From Clostridiales bacterium (lineage in GTDB: Bacteria; Bacillota; Clostridia; Christensenellales; UBA1242): DNA of 64,000 nt. The stretch is taken from assembly GCA_003524095.1 (NCBI GenBank), contig DOEE01000003.1, forward strand, positions 361,004-425,003, written 5' to 3'. Position numbers and translations under genes: made by a program. Below, in pieces: positions 1 through 8,290 of the stretch (positions within the stretch are counted from its first letter, which is position 1; every line of letters begins with the position of its first letter). The notes under the pieces are model-generated. The model did no database searches and had not been told where the DNA came from. It worked only from the letters and a program-made list of their open reading frames with translations.

Positions 1-263
1 GTTTGAATAATATCTACGCTCAAGTAATTGACGATACAAAAGGTATTACTCTTGCTCAATCATCTACAATGGACAAAACCATTGTTAAATCAATTGAAGG
101 AAAAACTAAACAGGAAGCAGCATTCATTGTAGGACAAGCTGTTGCTAAAAATGCTATGAAAAAAGGTATCAAAACTGTTGTATTTGACAGAGCAGGTTAC
201 CAATATACTGGCAGAGTAAAAGCTTTGGCTGACGGTGCTAGAGATGCTGGTCTTGAGTTTTAA
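1..263 (+). CDS. rplR: 50S ribosomal protein L18 (3' part)
   Basis: C-terminal part of ribosomal protein L18, which binds 5S rRNA in the central protuberance of the large subunit. The gene enters from the left edge, so its start is outside the window; the first full codon is at position 3. About 86 of the usual 115-120 residues are visible, including the conserved AFDRAGYxYxGRVxALADGAR-type region near the C-terminus (here [16 protein letters not shown] followed by [11 protein letters not shown]). rpsE follows 11 bases later, as in most bacterial spc operons. The TTG at position 3 is not the true start, because family members extend further upstream. Confidence 0.95.
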   Translation, partial: LNNIYAQVIDDTKGITLAQSSTMDKTIVKSIEGKTKQEAAFIVGQAVAKNAMKKGIKTVVFDRAGYQYTGRVKALADGARDAGLEF

Positions 264-274
264 GAGGTGTTTAT

Positions 275-832
275 ATGCAAAATACTGAAAAAAAGCCATT
301 TGAGAAAAAAGGTGGCAATAGAAATCACAACGATAAAAAATCTTTTAACAAAGAAATCGACCCAATTGCTAGCAAACTTGTAGACGTTAATCGTATTACT
401 AAGGTTGTTAAGGGCGGTAGAAATATGAGATTTTCTGCTCTTGTTGTTGCTGGTGACAAGGCTGGCAAGGTTGGAGTTGGTACAGGTAAGGCTGCCGAAG
501 TTCCAAACGCTATCGACAAAGCAACAATGAGTGCCAAAAAACATATGATTAGTATTCCTTTGGAAGGAACTACTATCCCACACGAAGTTATTGGCAAATT
601 TGGAACTTCAAAAGTAAAACTTTTGCCTTCTAAAGAAGGTACTGGAGTTATTGCTGGTGGTTCTGTTAGACCAGTTGTGGAACTTTGTGGAATCAAAGAT
701 ATCACAGCAAAAAGTTATGGCTCAAGAAATAAAATCAACTGCGTTAAGGCAACTTTGGATGCTCTTATGCAATTGAGAAGCAAGGAAGAAGTTGCTGCTC
801 TTCGTGGAAAAACTGTAGAGGAAATTTTGTAA
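275..832 (+). CDS. rpsE: 30S ribosomal protein S5
   Basis: Small-subunit protein S5, which contributes to decoding accuracy near the mRNA entry channel. The 185-residue product has the N-terminal double-stranded-RNA-binding fold (residues about 30-95, with [21 protein letters not shown]) and the C-terminal S5 domain ([19 protein letters not shown], then [15 protein letters not shown]). The N-terminus has a short Lys-rich lead of about 25 residues. An AAGAGGTG ribosome-binding site lies just upstream of the ATG. It sits in the normal rplR-rpsE-rpmD order with tight spacing, so it is co-transcribed with the neighbours. Confidence 0.98.
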   Translation: MQNTEKKPFEKKGGNRNHNDKKSFNKEIDPIASKLVDVNRITKVVKGGRNMRFSALVVAGDKAGKVGVGTGKAAEVPNAIDKATMSAKKHMISIPLEGTTIPHEVIGKFGTSKVKLLPSKEGTGVIAGGSVRPVVELCGIKDITAKSYGSRNKINCVKATLDALMQLRSKEEVAALRGKTVEEIL

Positions 833-842
833 GAGGTGTATT

Positions 843-1073
843 ATGGCAGAAACAAAAAAGACAAGTGCAACTCCTACAAAAGTTGCAAAAAAAGAAAAAA
901 TGCTTAGAGTAACATTGGTTAAAAGTCCAATTGGATACTGCAAAGACCAAAGACAAACTGCAGTTGCTCTAGGACTTAATAAATTAAATTCATCTAACGA
1001 ACTTCCAGACAATAGTGCTGTTAGGGGTATGATTTTCAAAATCAAACACCTTGTTCGTGTAGAGGAAATCTAA
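843..1073 (+). CDS. rpmD: 50S ribosomal protein L30
   Basis: Large-subunit protein L30. The 76-residue product has the L30 core from about residue 20 ([25 protein letters not shown]), ending with a typical IKHLVRVEE tail. The N-terminal 18 residues (Lys/Thr/Ala-rich) extend beyond the usual 58-60-residue protein. The start is supported by an AAGAGGTG site before the ATG at 843. Its place between rpsE and rplO is conserved across bacteria. Confidence 0.97.
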   Translation: MAETKKTSATPTKVAKKEKMLRVTLVKSPIGYCKDQRQTAVALGLNKLNSSNELPDNSAVRGMIFKIKHLVRVEEI

Positions 1074-1083
1074 GGGGGAGACT

Positions 1084-1530
1084 ATGAAATTACATCAATT
1101 AGCACCTGCTCCTAATTCCACTCCAAAAGCAAAAAGATTAGGTAGAGGTTTAGGCTCTGGACTAGGCAAAACTAGTGGAAAGGGCACAAAAGGTCAAAAC
1201 TCTCGTAGTGGCGGTGGCGTACGTCCAGGATTTGAAGGCGGTCAAATGCCACTTATTAGAAAATTACCAAGAAGAGGCTTTAACAACAAGAATTTCGACA
1301 AGGTTTATAACGTTATAAATGTTGAAGATTTGAATAACTTTGATGAAAATACTGTTGTAACAGTTGAGTTACTAAAAGAAAAGAATATTATTAGTAAAGT
1401 TGCCCCTTATGGATTAAAAGTATTAGGTAATGGAAAGTTGGAAAAGAAACTTACTGTTAAGGCTGCCAAATTTTCAGAAACAGCTATACAAAAGATCAAT
1501 GAGGTTGGTGGAAAAGCCGAGGTATTATAA
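1084..1530 (+). CDS. rplO: 50S ribosomal protein L15
   Basis: Large-subunit assembly protein L15 (148 residues, normal length). The N-terminal half is the Gly/Lys-rich unstructured arm ([21 protein letters not shown] followed by [17 protein letters not shown]), and the C-terminal half is the globular domain ending in [13 protein letters not shown] strong AAGGGGGAG site precedes the ATG. The stop codon shares its final base with the ATG of secY (TAATG), which indicates translational coupling. Confidence 0.98.
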   Translation: MKLHQLAPAPNSTPKAKRLGRGLGSGLGKTSGKGTKGQNSRSGGGVRPGFEGGQMPLIRKLPRRGFNNKNFDKVYNVINVEDLNNFDENTVVTVELLKEKNIISKVAPYGLKVLGNGKLEKKLTVKAAKFSETAIQKINEVGGKAEVL

Positions 1531-2834
1531 TGTTTAAAAATTTTATCAATGCTTTTAAGGTAAAAGAAATTAGAAATAAAATATTGTTAACCATTCTTTT
1601 GGTTCTTATTTACAGGCTAGGTTGCTGGATTCCTGTTCCTGGTGTAGATGCTTCGGCATTTGCAAACCAAGTGTCGGGTGACGAAGGCTTCTTGGGTCTG
1701 CTTAGTTCAGTGAGTGGTGGAGCGCTTGCCAACGGTTCGCTTTTGGCTTTGGGTATTGCTCCTTACATTAGTGCATCTATTATTATTCAATTGCTTACTA
1801 TCGCTGTTCCTAGTTTGGAAAGACTATCCAAAATGGGTGACGAAGGTAGAAAGAAAATCGCCGGTTATACCAAAATTGCTGCATTAGTTTTGGCTATTGC
1901 TCAAGCGGTTGCAATTGTTATAAGCTTTGAAGGTGTACTCAAAGAATCAACTCTTGGCGATGGGTTTATACTTCCTACTTGGTTTGTAGGTATTGTTGTA
2001 ACTCTAGTTTTGATTGCTGGTTCTATGTTTACTTATTGGCTTGGTGAAAAAATTACAGAACTAGGTATTTCAAATGGCCAATCAATTTTGATTTTTGTAG
2101 GTATCCTTTCTACTGCTGGCACATCACTTCTTACAAACTTTACAAATATCTTCAATGGCGATATGGGAAGTTTGACAGAACTTTTACTATTCGTTCTTGC
2201 TTTGATTTTAATATTTGGATTTATTGTTTGGATTGATGGCTCTGAGAGAAAAGTTCCTGTTCAATATGCAAAACAAATTAAGGGTAGAAAGATGTATGGT
2301 GGTCAAAGTACATTTATTCCTATTAGAGTAAATGCAACTGGTGTTATGCCAATTATCTTTGCTATGTCACTACTTTCATTCCCACAACTTATTCTTAGCA
2401 TATTCGTAGATACAACAACAAACAAGTTCTATCTATGGTATAGCAAATGGTTGGGTGCTGGTAGTTGGGTTTATATTATTCTTGTTGGCTTGCTTATTAC
2501 ATTCTTTGCTTATTTTTGGACACAAGTTACTTTCAATCCTGATGATGTTTCCAAAAATATCCAACAAAATGGTGGATTTATTCCAGGTATTAGACCGGGA
2601 AAACCTACATCAGACTATCTAAAGAAAATTTCTAATAGAGTAACATTGTTCGGCGCTTTGTTCCTATCAGTTATTGCAATTATCCCAAGTTTGATTTTTA
2701 AATCAATTGGTGGTTCTTTGGTTAGTGCATTTAGTGCAACCGGTTTGTTAATCGTAGTATCGGTAGCTATCGAATTTGACAAATCTTTGGAGGCTCAAAT
2801 GCTTATGAAGAGTTACAAAGGCTTTTTGAAATAA
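1530..2834 (+). CDS. secY: Preprotein translocase subunit SecY
   Basis: Channel-forming subunit of the Sec translocon in the cytoplasmic membrane. At 434 residues with ten hydrophobic segments it is full length. Recognisable regions are the plug-helix start (GCWIPVPGVD near residue 30), ISASIIIQLLTIAVPSLERL (about 80-100), and the cytoplasmic loop with ERKVPVQYAKQ. The C-terminal half has NPDDVSKNIQQNGGFIPGIRPG, typical of SecY. It overlaps rplO by one base, and its stop overlaps a possible upstream adk start at 2834. SecE and SecG are not in this window. Confidence 0.98.
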   Translation: MFKNFINAFKVKEIRNKILLTILLVLIYRLGCWIPVPGVDASAFANQVSGDEGFLGLLSSVSGGALANGSLLALGIAPYISASIIIQLLTIAVPSLERLSKMGDEGRKKIAGYTKIAALVLAIAQAVAIVISFEGVLKESTLGDGFILPTWFVGIVVTLVLIAGSMFTYWLGEKITELGISNGQSILIFVGILSTAGTSLLTNFTNIFNGDMGSLTELLLFVLALILIFGFIVWIDGSERKVPVQYAKQIKGRKMYGGQSTFIPIRVNATGVMPIIFAMSLLSFPQLILSIFVDTTTNKFYLWYSKWLGAGSWVYIILVGLLITFFAYFWTQVTFNPDDVSKNIQQNGGFIPGIRPGKPTSDYLKKISNRVTLFGALFLSVIAIIPSLIFKSIGGSLVSAFSATGLLIVVSVAIEFDKSLEAQMLMKSYKGFLK

Positions 2835-2854
2835 TGAATGAAAAAGGAAGATTA

Positions 2855-3484
2855 ATGAAATTAGTATTATTAGGACCTGTAGGAAGTGGCAAAGGTACCC
2901 AAGCGGGAATTATTAGCAAGGAATATGGCTTACCACATATCTCTACTGGTGAAATTTTTAGAAATAATATAAAAAATGAAACAGAACTAGGCAAAATCGC
3001 TAAGTCATATATTGACAAAGGTGAACTAGTTCCAGAAGAACTAACAAACAAGTTAGTTGAAGATAGATTAAAATCAGATGATTGTAAGAACGGTTTTATT
3101 CTTGATGGTTATCCAAGAAACATCGCACAAGCAAAATTTTTGGAAGGCATTACAGATATAGATTTGGCTCTTATGATTGATTTGAGTGAAGACAAAATAA
3201 TCGAAAGATTATCTAGTCGTAGAATGTGTAGCAGTTGTAATCAACCAACATCATTAGAATGGATGAAAGATGACAAGTGCGAAAAGTGTGGCGGAGATGT
3301 TTATATTAGAGATGATGATAAACCTGAAGTTATCAAAGTCAGACTAAGCAAACAAGCTGTGTCACAAGATGTTATAAATTTTTATAAAGAAAAAGGTGTG
3401 TTTAGCAAAATCGATGCAACAGATACCGTTGAGGGTACTTATGCATTGGTTAAAGCAATACTAAACCAGGTAAACAATGATTAA
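2855..3484 (+). CDS. adk: Adenylate kinase (zinc-type)
   Basis: Interconverts ATP + AMP and 2 ADP. From the ATG at 2855 the product is 209 residues and begins MKLVLLGPVGSGKGTQA with the P-loop at residues 7-15, as in the family. An in-frame ATG at 2834 would add seven residues and overlaps the secY stop, but AAGGAAG just before 2855 and family alignment favour the later start. The LID carries four cysteines (C125, C128, C142, C145) in a CxxC...CxxC zinc site typical of Gram-positive enzymes. FILDGYPRN (81-89) is the AMP-site motif. The last 8 bases overlap map. Confidence 0.96.
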   Translation: MKLVLLGPVGSGKGTQAGIISKEYGLPHISTGEIFRNNIKNETELGKIAKSYIDKGELVPEELTNKLVEDRLKSDDCKNGFILDGYPRNIAQAKFLEGITDIDLALMIDLSEDKIIERLSSRRMCSSCNQPTSLEWMKDDKCEKCGGDVYIRDDDKPEVIKVRLSKQAVSQDVINFYKEKGVFSKIDATDTVEGTYALVKAILNQVNND

Positions 3485-4223
3485 GATTAAGTCTCAAGAA
3501 GAAATCGACCTTATGCGTGAAGCGGGAAGAATCACTAGAGATACACTTAAAGTTGTAGAAAATAGTATAAGGGTTGGCATTAGTACAAAAGAACTTGATA
3601 AAATCGCTTATGATTATATCAAGTCCCAAGGTGCTACGCCATCCTTTAAGAACTATGGTGGATTTCCGGGAAGCATATGTGCGTCAGTTAATGATACAAT
3701 TGTTCATGGAATTCCAAGTAACAATATTATCCTTAAGGAAGGCGATATTATTAGCATTGATTGTGGTGCAAAATACAAAGGCTATCATGGTGATGCTGCT
3801 AGAACCTTTCCTGTTGGAAAAATTGATGCAAAAGTTAAAAAATTAATTAAAGTTACAGAACAAAGCTTCTTTGAAGGTATAAAAGATTTGAAAAGTGGTG
3901 CATTCGTTGGTGATATATCTCATAGAATACAGACTTTTGTTGAAAAAAATGGTTATTCAATAGTAAGGGAACTTGTTGGACATGGTGTTGGTAGTCACCT
4001 TCACGAAGACCCTATGGTTCCAAATTATGGAAAAGCCGGTAGTGGACCTAGACTAAATGCAAATGCAGTTATTGCGATTGAACCTATGGTTAACATGGGT
4101 GACAAAAATGTTGTGTTTATGTCTGATGGTTGGACATGCAAAACTAGAGATGGCTTGCCTTCTGCTCACTACGAAAACACAGTATTAATTACCGAAAGTG
4201 GTGTTGAAATACTAACATTATAA
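3477..4223 (+). CDS. map: Methionine aminopeptidase, type I
   Basis: Removes the initiator methionine from nascent proteins in the cytoplasm. The 248-residue length is normal. All expected residues are present: H77 in IVHGIP, metal ligands D95 (SIDCG), D106 (HGDAARTF), H169 (GHGVG), E202 (IEPM) and E233 (YENTV). It overlaps the adk 3' end by 8 bases, so the two are probably translationally coupled, as is common in Gram-positive adk-map pairs. No N-terminal zinc-finger or SH3 extension is present. Confidence 0.98.
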   Translation: MIKIKSQEEIDLMREAGRITRDTLKVVENSIRVGISTKELDKIAYDYIKSQGATPSFKNYGGFPGSICASVNDTIVHGIPSNNIILKEGDIISIDCGAKYKGYHGDAARTFPVGKIDAKVKKLIKVTEQSFFEGIKDLKSGAFVGDISHRIQTFVEKNGYSIVRELVGHGVGSHLHEDPMVPNYGKAGSGPRLNANAVIAIEPMVNMGDKNVVFMSDGWTCKTRDGLPSAHYENTVLITESGVEILTL

Positions 4224-4232
4224 GGAGTAATT

Positions 4233-4493
4233 ATGTCGAATTTTTGTGTCGGAGCAGTGGTTCTCGCTATATCAGGTAGAGAAAAAAATCAAGTATTTGT
4301 GATTAGTAAGATAGAAGATAATTATGCTTATCTTATCAATGGCAAAACTAGAAAAATAGAATGTCCAAAGAAAAAGAATTTTAAACATTTGCAAATGCTA
4401 AATAGTCATAGCAATCTAGATATGAATCATTTGGTTAATTGCGATGTTATAAAATATTTGAAAGATTACATTAAATCTCGAGATTGCAAATAG
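4233..4493 (+). CDS. KOW-domain RNA-binding protein (L14e-like)
   Basis: An 86-residue basic protein with an N-terminal KOW/SH3-like barrel ([20 protein letters not shown], then [20 protein letters not shown] at residues about 5-50) and a short C-terminal helix. Clostridia commonly encode a protein related to archaeal/eukaryotic L14e between map and infA, and position and sequence both match that group. The exact role is not established; a ribosome- or RNA-associated function is inferred. An AAGGAG site precedes the ATG. The 3' end abuts the ribosome-binding site of infA. Confidence 0.85.
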   Translation: MSNFCVGAVVLAISGREKNQVFVISKIEDNYAYLINGKTRKIECPKKKNFKHLQMLNSHSNLDMNHLVNCDVIKYLKDYIKSRDCK

Positions 4494-4507
4494 GAGGCTT
4501 GTTGTTT

Positions 4508-4735
4508 GTGTCAAAAGCAGATGTTGTAGAAACAGAAGGTGTTGTAGTCGAAGTATTGAGAAATGCGAATTTCAAAGTTCAACTTTCTAACGGATTTATA
4601 ATTACAGCATATTTATCCGGAAAACTTCATCTTAACAACATTAGAATTTTAGTGGGTGACCAAGTAAAAGTTGAAATGTCACTCTACGACTTAACAAAAG
4701 GTCGCATAATTTGGCGACTAAAAAACAAAAATTAG
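4508..4735 (+). CDS. infA: Translation initiation factor IF-1
   Basis: IF-1 occupies the ribosomal A site during initiation. The product from GTG 4508 ([19 protein letters not shown]...) is 75 residues and aligns with the family start MSKxDVIE; it ends in [11 protein letters not shown], the conserved OB-fold C-terminus. The open frame extends upstream to TTG 4484, but that part overlaps the previous gene and contains the TAGGAGG site at 4491-4497. GTG 4508 (10-base spacing) or TTG 4502 are therefore the realistic starts. The non-ATG start is worth noting because automated calls tend to be long here. Confidence 0.95.
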   Translation: MSKADVVETEGVVVEVLRNANFKVQLSNGFIITAYLSGKLHLNNIRILVGDQVKVEMSLYDLTKGRIIWRLKNKN

Positions 4736-4747
4736 GAGAGTAAAGTT

Positions 4748-4864
4748 ATGAAAGTAAGACCATCAGTAAAGAAAATGTGTGACAGTTGCAAAGTTATCAA
4801 AAGAAATGGCACAGTTATGGTTATTTGTTCAAAATATCCTAAACACAAACAAAGACAAGGTTAA
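4748..4864 (+). CDS. rpmJ: 50S ribosomal protein L36
   Basis: A 38-residue ribosomal protein. The sequence [19 protein letters not shown] is the standard L36 start. The zinc-ribbon ligands are C11, C14, C27 and H33, so this is the zinc-binding form. AGGAG lies about 10 bases before the ATG. It follows infA as in most Firmicutes, but rpsM, which normally follows within a few dozen bases, is here 299 bases away. Confidence 0.97.
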   Translation: MKVRPSVKKMCDSCKVIKRNGTVMVICSKYPKHKQRQG

Positions 4865-4898
4865 ACTGCCTAAAAAAAGTCTAATGTAATCTATTTAC

Positions 4899-5110
4899 AC
4901 TCAGATTTTTGAGTTATGACTTTGAAAATAATTGCAAGTAAGTCGCGGCAAATCCTTACTTTGCGTTTATATATATTTCACAAGTTATACTTGTGGGAGA
5001 CCAAATATTTTGATATTTGGATTTGGTGTACATGTTTTGTACACATAGTCTCATTAGTTTTGAGACTTATGCAATTTTGATTGCATACATAAAGACTAAT
5101 TTATATTAGT
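4899..5110 (+). promoter_or_regulatory. Array of eight small hairpins in the rpsM leader
   Basis: The 299-base gap between rpmJ and rpsM contains eight consecutive, non-overlapping inverted repeats, seven of them perfect: 4899-4914, 4934-4964 (one bulge), 4979-4995, 5001-5020, 5026-5044, 5047-5067, 5068-5087 and 5095-5110. Stems are 5-9 bp and most loops 3-7 bases. From 4979 on, six follow each other with almost no spacer. The stems differ in sequence, so this is not a simple repeat. A GGAGG site precedes rpsM. In E. coli the rpsM-rpsK-rpsD-rpoA-rplQ operon is autoregulated by S4 through its leader, and a similar role is possible here but unproven. Confidence 0.6.
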
Positions 5111-5163
5111 TACTGCAAAAATTATCTAAACAAATAAATTAAATAAATTTATGGAGGAAAAAA

Positions 5164-5544
5164 ATGGCTCGTATTGCTGGAATTGATTTACCAAACGACA
5201 AAAGAGTAGAGATAGGCTTGACTTATATCTATGGTATTGGTAGACAAACTGCTAATGAAATTTTGAAGGGAACAAAAATAAATCCAGATACTCGTGTTAA
5301 GGATTTGACCGAAGAAGAAGTAGGTAAAATCAGAGCTTACATCGAGAAAAACTGTGTTGTTGAAGGTGACCTTCAAAGAGAAGTTTCATTAAACATCAAA
5401 AGACTACAAGAAATTGGTTGCTATCGTGGTATCCGTCACAGAAAAGGTTTGCCAGTTCGTGGTCAAAACACAAAACAAAATGCTAGAACTAGAAAAGGTC
5501 CTAAGAAAACTGTTTCTAAGTCAAAAAAAGATAAAGCTAAGTAA
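5164..5544 (+). CDS. rpsM: 30S ribosomal protein S13
   Basis: Head protein of the small subunit that contacts the large subunit and P-site tRNA. It has 126 residues, with the helix-two-turn-helix start [21 protein letters not shown], the [22 protein letters not shown] region and a basic C-terminal tail ([19 protein letters not shown]). A GGAGG site lies 6-7 bases upstream. It is the first gene after the hairpin-rich leader and heads the alpha-type gene order rpsM-rpsK-rpsD-rpoA-rplQ. Confidence 0.98.
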   Translation: MARIAGIDLPNDKRVEIGLTYIYGIGRQTANEILKGTKINPDTRVKDLTEEEVGKIRAYIEKNCVVEGDLQREVSLNIKRLQEIGCYRGIRHRKGLPVRGQNTKQNARTRKGPKKTVSKSKKDKAK

Positions 5545-5565
5545 AATTTTTTAAGGAGAAAATAA

Positions 5566-5961
5566 ATGGCTGTTACAAAAAGTAAAGTTACAAAAAAGAA
5601 AAAAGTAACTAAAAATTTAGATAAAGGTGCTGCATATATTCACGCTTCTTTTAATAACACTATTATCACTATCACAGATAATGCAGGAAATACAGTTTCT
5701 TGGAGTAGTGCAGGTAGTTTGGGACTTAGTGGCGCTAGAAAAAGCACTCCTTATGCTGCACAACAAGCAGCTGAAATTGCTGCTAAAAGCGCTAAAGAAC
5801 AAGGTATCAAATCAGTTGAAGTATATGTTAAAGGACCAGGTAATGGTAGAGAAACTGCTATTAGAGCATTGCAAACAGTTGGTCTTGATATCACTATGAT
5901 CAAAGACGTATCACCTATTCCACATAATGGTTGTCGTCCACCAAAACGCAGAAGAATATAA
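5566..5961 (+). CDS. rpsK: 30S ribosomal protein S11
   Basis: Platform protein of the small subunit. The 131-residue product has the conserved core ([39 protein letters not shown]) and the C-terminal [12 protein letters not shown] signature. The first 20 residues are a Lys/Thr-rich extension common in Gram-positives. AAGGAG precedes the ATG. It is co-directional with rpsM, with a 21-base gap. Confidence 0.98.
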   Translation: MAVTKSKVTKKKKVTKNLDKGAAYIHASFNNTIITITDNAGNTVSWSSAGSLGLSGARKSTPYAAQQAAEIAAKSAKEQGIKSVEVYVKGPGNGRETAIRALQTVGLDITMIKDVSPIPHNGCRPPKRRRI

Positions 5962-5980
5962 TTAAAGGAGAATATTTTAA

Positions 5981-6604
5981 ATGGCAAAATATACAGGTGC
6001 AGATTGTAGAATTTGTCGTCGTGAAGGATGCAAACTATTCCTTAAAGGCGAAAGATGTACTTCTAAAAAATGTGCTATGGAAAGAAAACCTAACGTTCCA
6101 GGTGTTCATGGTGCTACTAGAAAGAAAGCTACTGAATATAGTCTACAATTAAGAGAAAAACAAAAAGTTAAAAAAGCATATGGTTTGCTTGAAAAACAAT
6201 TTAGAACATATTATGACATGGCTAATAGTCAAAGAACTGGTCTTGTCGGTGAAAATATGTTGTCATTACTAGAAAGACGTCTTGATAACGTTGTTTATAG
6301 AATGGGTATTGGCGCTTCCAGAAAGGAAAGCAGACAAATCGTTAATCATGGACATATCACTGTTAATGGAAAAACTGTTGATATTCCTAGTTATCTTGTA
6401 AAAGTTGATGACATTATTGCTATCAAAGAAAACAAGAAAGAACTTCCTATGTTTAAAGATTTGAAAGATGTTAAAGTTGTTATGCCTAAATGGTTGGAAT
6501 TTAACACTGAAAAACTTACTGGAAAAATTAACGCAATGCCACAAAGAGACGATATTGATCTTAACATCCGTGAACATTTGATTGTAGAGTTGTACTCTAA
6601 ATAA
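5981..6604 (+). CDS. rpsD: 30S ribosomal protein S4 (zinc-type)
   Basis: Primary 16S rRNA-binding protein and assembly initiator. It has 207 residues. The N-terminal zinc module is of the C+ form with C9, C12, C26 and C31; the S4 RNA-binding domain (LERRLDNVVYRMGIGASRKESRQIV, about residues 95-160) follows. In bacteria with an alpha-type operon S4 can act as translational repressor, and here rpsD lies in that operon (rpsM-rpsK-rpsD-rpoA-rplQ), unlike in Bacillus subtilis, where rpsD is separate. Confidence 0.97.
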   Translation: MAKYTGADCRICRREGCKLFLKGERCTSKKCAMERKPNVPGVHGATRKKATEYSLQLREKQKVKKAYGLLEKQFRTYYDMANSQRTGLVGENMLSLLERRLDNVVYRMGIGASRKESRQIVNHGHITVNGKTVDIPSYLVKVDDIIAIKENKKELPMFKDLKDVKVVMPKWLEFNTEKLTGKINAMPQRDDIDLNIREHLIVELYSK

Positions 6605-6632
6605 TAAATAATAAATAAGTGAGGAAAATCAC

Positions 6633-7586
6633 ATGATGGAAATTGAAAAACCAAGAATTACTTGTGAAGAAACTGACAATGGCTGTTTTGCAAGATTTGT
6701 TGTAGAACCATTGGATAGAGGTTTTGGTATAACACTTGGAAACTGTTTGAGAAGAGTTCTTTTGTCTGCTCTTCCTGGTGCAGCTCCAATTGGAATAAAG
6801 ATTAATGGTGTTCAACACGAGTTTTCTACAATTAAAGGTGTTACTGAGGATGTTGTTGACATTGTCCTTAATATCAAAAATTTGGCGGTTAAAAGTTTTG
6901 ATACTGCCAAAGATTTCACAACTATTTTGAGAATTAACAAATATGGTGCAGGCGAAGTTACTGCTTCTGATTTTGAACCAAACGATTTGGTAGAAATCCT
7001 AAATCCTGACCTTCATATTTGTACACTTGATGACGGTGCAAAATTCGAACTTGAAGTTTATATTGGACGTGGCAGAGGATATGTTCCTGCTGATGCAAAC
7101 AAGAGAGAAGATATGCCAATTGGCTATATTGCTGTTGACTCAATCTTTACTCCTGTTAAAAAAGTAAACTACTTTGTTGGAAACACTCGTGTTGGTCAAA
7201 ATATTGACTATGACAAACTAACTATTGAAGTTGAAACAAACGGAACATTGTCCGCTAGAGAAGTAATTTCTCTTTCGGGAAAACTTGTTCAAGACCATAT
7301 TGGATTGTTTGTTGATTTGGTTGAAAGTATGTCACAAATGGATATTCTTGTTAGTCGTGAAGAAGATAAACAAACCAAAGTATTAGAAATGACAATCGAA
7401 GATATAGATTTGTCTGTAAGAAGCTATAATTGTCTAAAGAGAGCAGGTATCAATACTGTTGCTGATTTGACAAAGAAATCTGAAAGCGATTTGGCAAAAG
7501 TTAAGAACTTGGGCAAACGTTCTTTGGAAGAAGTTTCATCAAAACTACAAAGTTTTGGTTTGTCACTAAGAAATGACGAAGAATAA
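6633..7586 (+). CDS. rpoA: RNA polymerase subunit alpha
   Basis: 317 residues. The N-terminal domain (about 1-230) handles dimerisation and assembly and includes PLDRGFGITLGNCLRRVLLSAL. After a linker comes the C-terminal DNA/activator-binding domain (about 250-310) with LSVRSYNCLKRAGINTVADL. Two consecutive ATGs at 6633 and 6636 are possible starts, with GTGAGGAAAA upstream. It is the normal partner of rplQ and lies in a ribosomal operon, as in nearly all bacteria. Confidence 0.98.
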   Translation: MMEIEKPRITCEETDNGCFARFVVEPLDRGFGITLGNCLRRVLLSALPGAAPIGIKINGVQHEFSTIKGVTEDVVDIVLNIKNLAVKSFDTAKDFTTILRINKYGAGEVTASDFEPNDLVEILNPDLHICTLDDGAKFELEVYIGRGRGYVPADANKREDMPIGYIAVDSIFTPVKKVNYFVGNTRVGQNIDYDKLTIEVETNGTLSAREVISLSGKLVQDHIGLFVDLVESMSQMDILVSREEDKQTKVLEMTIEDIDLSVRSYNCLKRAGINTVADLTKKSESDLAKVKNLGKRSLEEVSSKLQSFGLSLRNDEE

Positions 7587-7606
7587 TTTAAGGGAGAATT
7601 TGTATA

Positions 7607-8110
7607 ATGAGAAAATTAAATAGACCTACAGACCAAAGAATGGCTGTAATGCGTAGTCTTGCTACAAATCTTCTTTGGTACGGAAAAATCGAGACAACTC
7701 TTGAAAAAGCAAAAGAAGTTAGATCTTATGCTGAAAAAATTTTGACAAAAGCAATTAATACATATGAAGATGTAGTAAAAACTACAAAAACTACTGTTGA
7801 TGCAAAAGGTGTTAAAACTCAAAGAGAAGTTATCAACGATGGTACTAAAAAACTAGCTGCTAGACGTGATATAATGAGCAAATTGTATGATATGCAAGAA
7901 GTTAGAGCCGACAAAGAATCAAAAACAGACTTTGTTAAGCGTACTGAAGATATTAAGCATCCACTAATCGAAAAAATATTTAACGTATATGCTCCTAAAT
8001 ATGCTAAGAGAAAAGAATCTCTTGGTACTGGCGGTGGATATACTAGAATTTTGAAGCTTGGAACTAGAAATGGTGACAATGCTGAAATGGCAATTATTGA
8101 ATTAGTTTAA
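7607..8110 (+). CDS. rplQ: 50S ribosomal protein L17 (long form)
   Basis: Large-subunit protein near the tunnel exit. The N-terminus MRKLNRPTDQRMAVMRSLATNLL and the C-terminus TRILKLGTRNGDNAEMAIIEL are typical. At 167 residues it is longer than the usual 113-130 because of an insertion around residues 55-80 (TTVDAKGVKTQREVINDGTK). The operon ends with it: a strong terminator begins 11 bases after the stop. Confidence 0.96.
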   Translation: MRKLNRPTDQRMAVMRSLATNLLWYGKIETTLEKAKEVRSYAEKILTKAINTYEDVVKTTKTTVDAKGVKTQREVINDGTKKLAARRDIMSKLYDMQEVRADKESKTDFVKRTEDIKHPLIEKIFNVYAPKYAKRKESLGTGGGYTRILKLGTRNGDNAEMAIIELV

Positions 8111-8121
8111 TTATTTGTTTT

Positions 8122-8155
8122 AAAAAAAGTTGAATTTTTATGTTCAACTTTTTTT
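8122..8155 (+). terminator. Rho-independent terminator after rplQ
   Basis: A 13-bp perfect stem (AAAAAAAGTTGAA pairing with TTCAACTTTTTTT) around an 8-base loop, with a T-tract as the 3' arm. It ends the ribosomal protein operon. Confidence 0.9.
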
Positions 8156-8182
8156 GCTTATATTAATAAAATCTGTTATAAT
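8154..8182 (+). promoter_or_regulatory. SigA-type promoter for the TrxR-like gene
   Basis: TTGCTT at 8154-8159 and TATAAT at 8177-8182 with a 17-base spacer, overlapping the T-tract of the preceding terminator. A transcript from here would have a leader of about 100 bases before the ATG at 8291. Confidence 0.7.
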
Positions 8183-8290
8183 TTAAAATATAAAATACAT
8201 CTAAATTAAAGCAATCTGTTACTACTATGCATAAGTACTATGCAAAATACAAAAAATCTTATAAAATAGGCAATTAAGGAGAAATTAAAT

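Noticed and set aside
4899..5110. A CRISPR-like array
   Set aside because: The units are hairpins with different stems, and there is no repeated sequence, regular spacer or cas gene.
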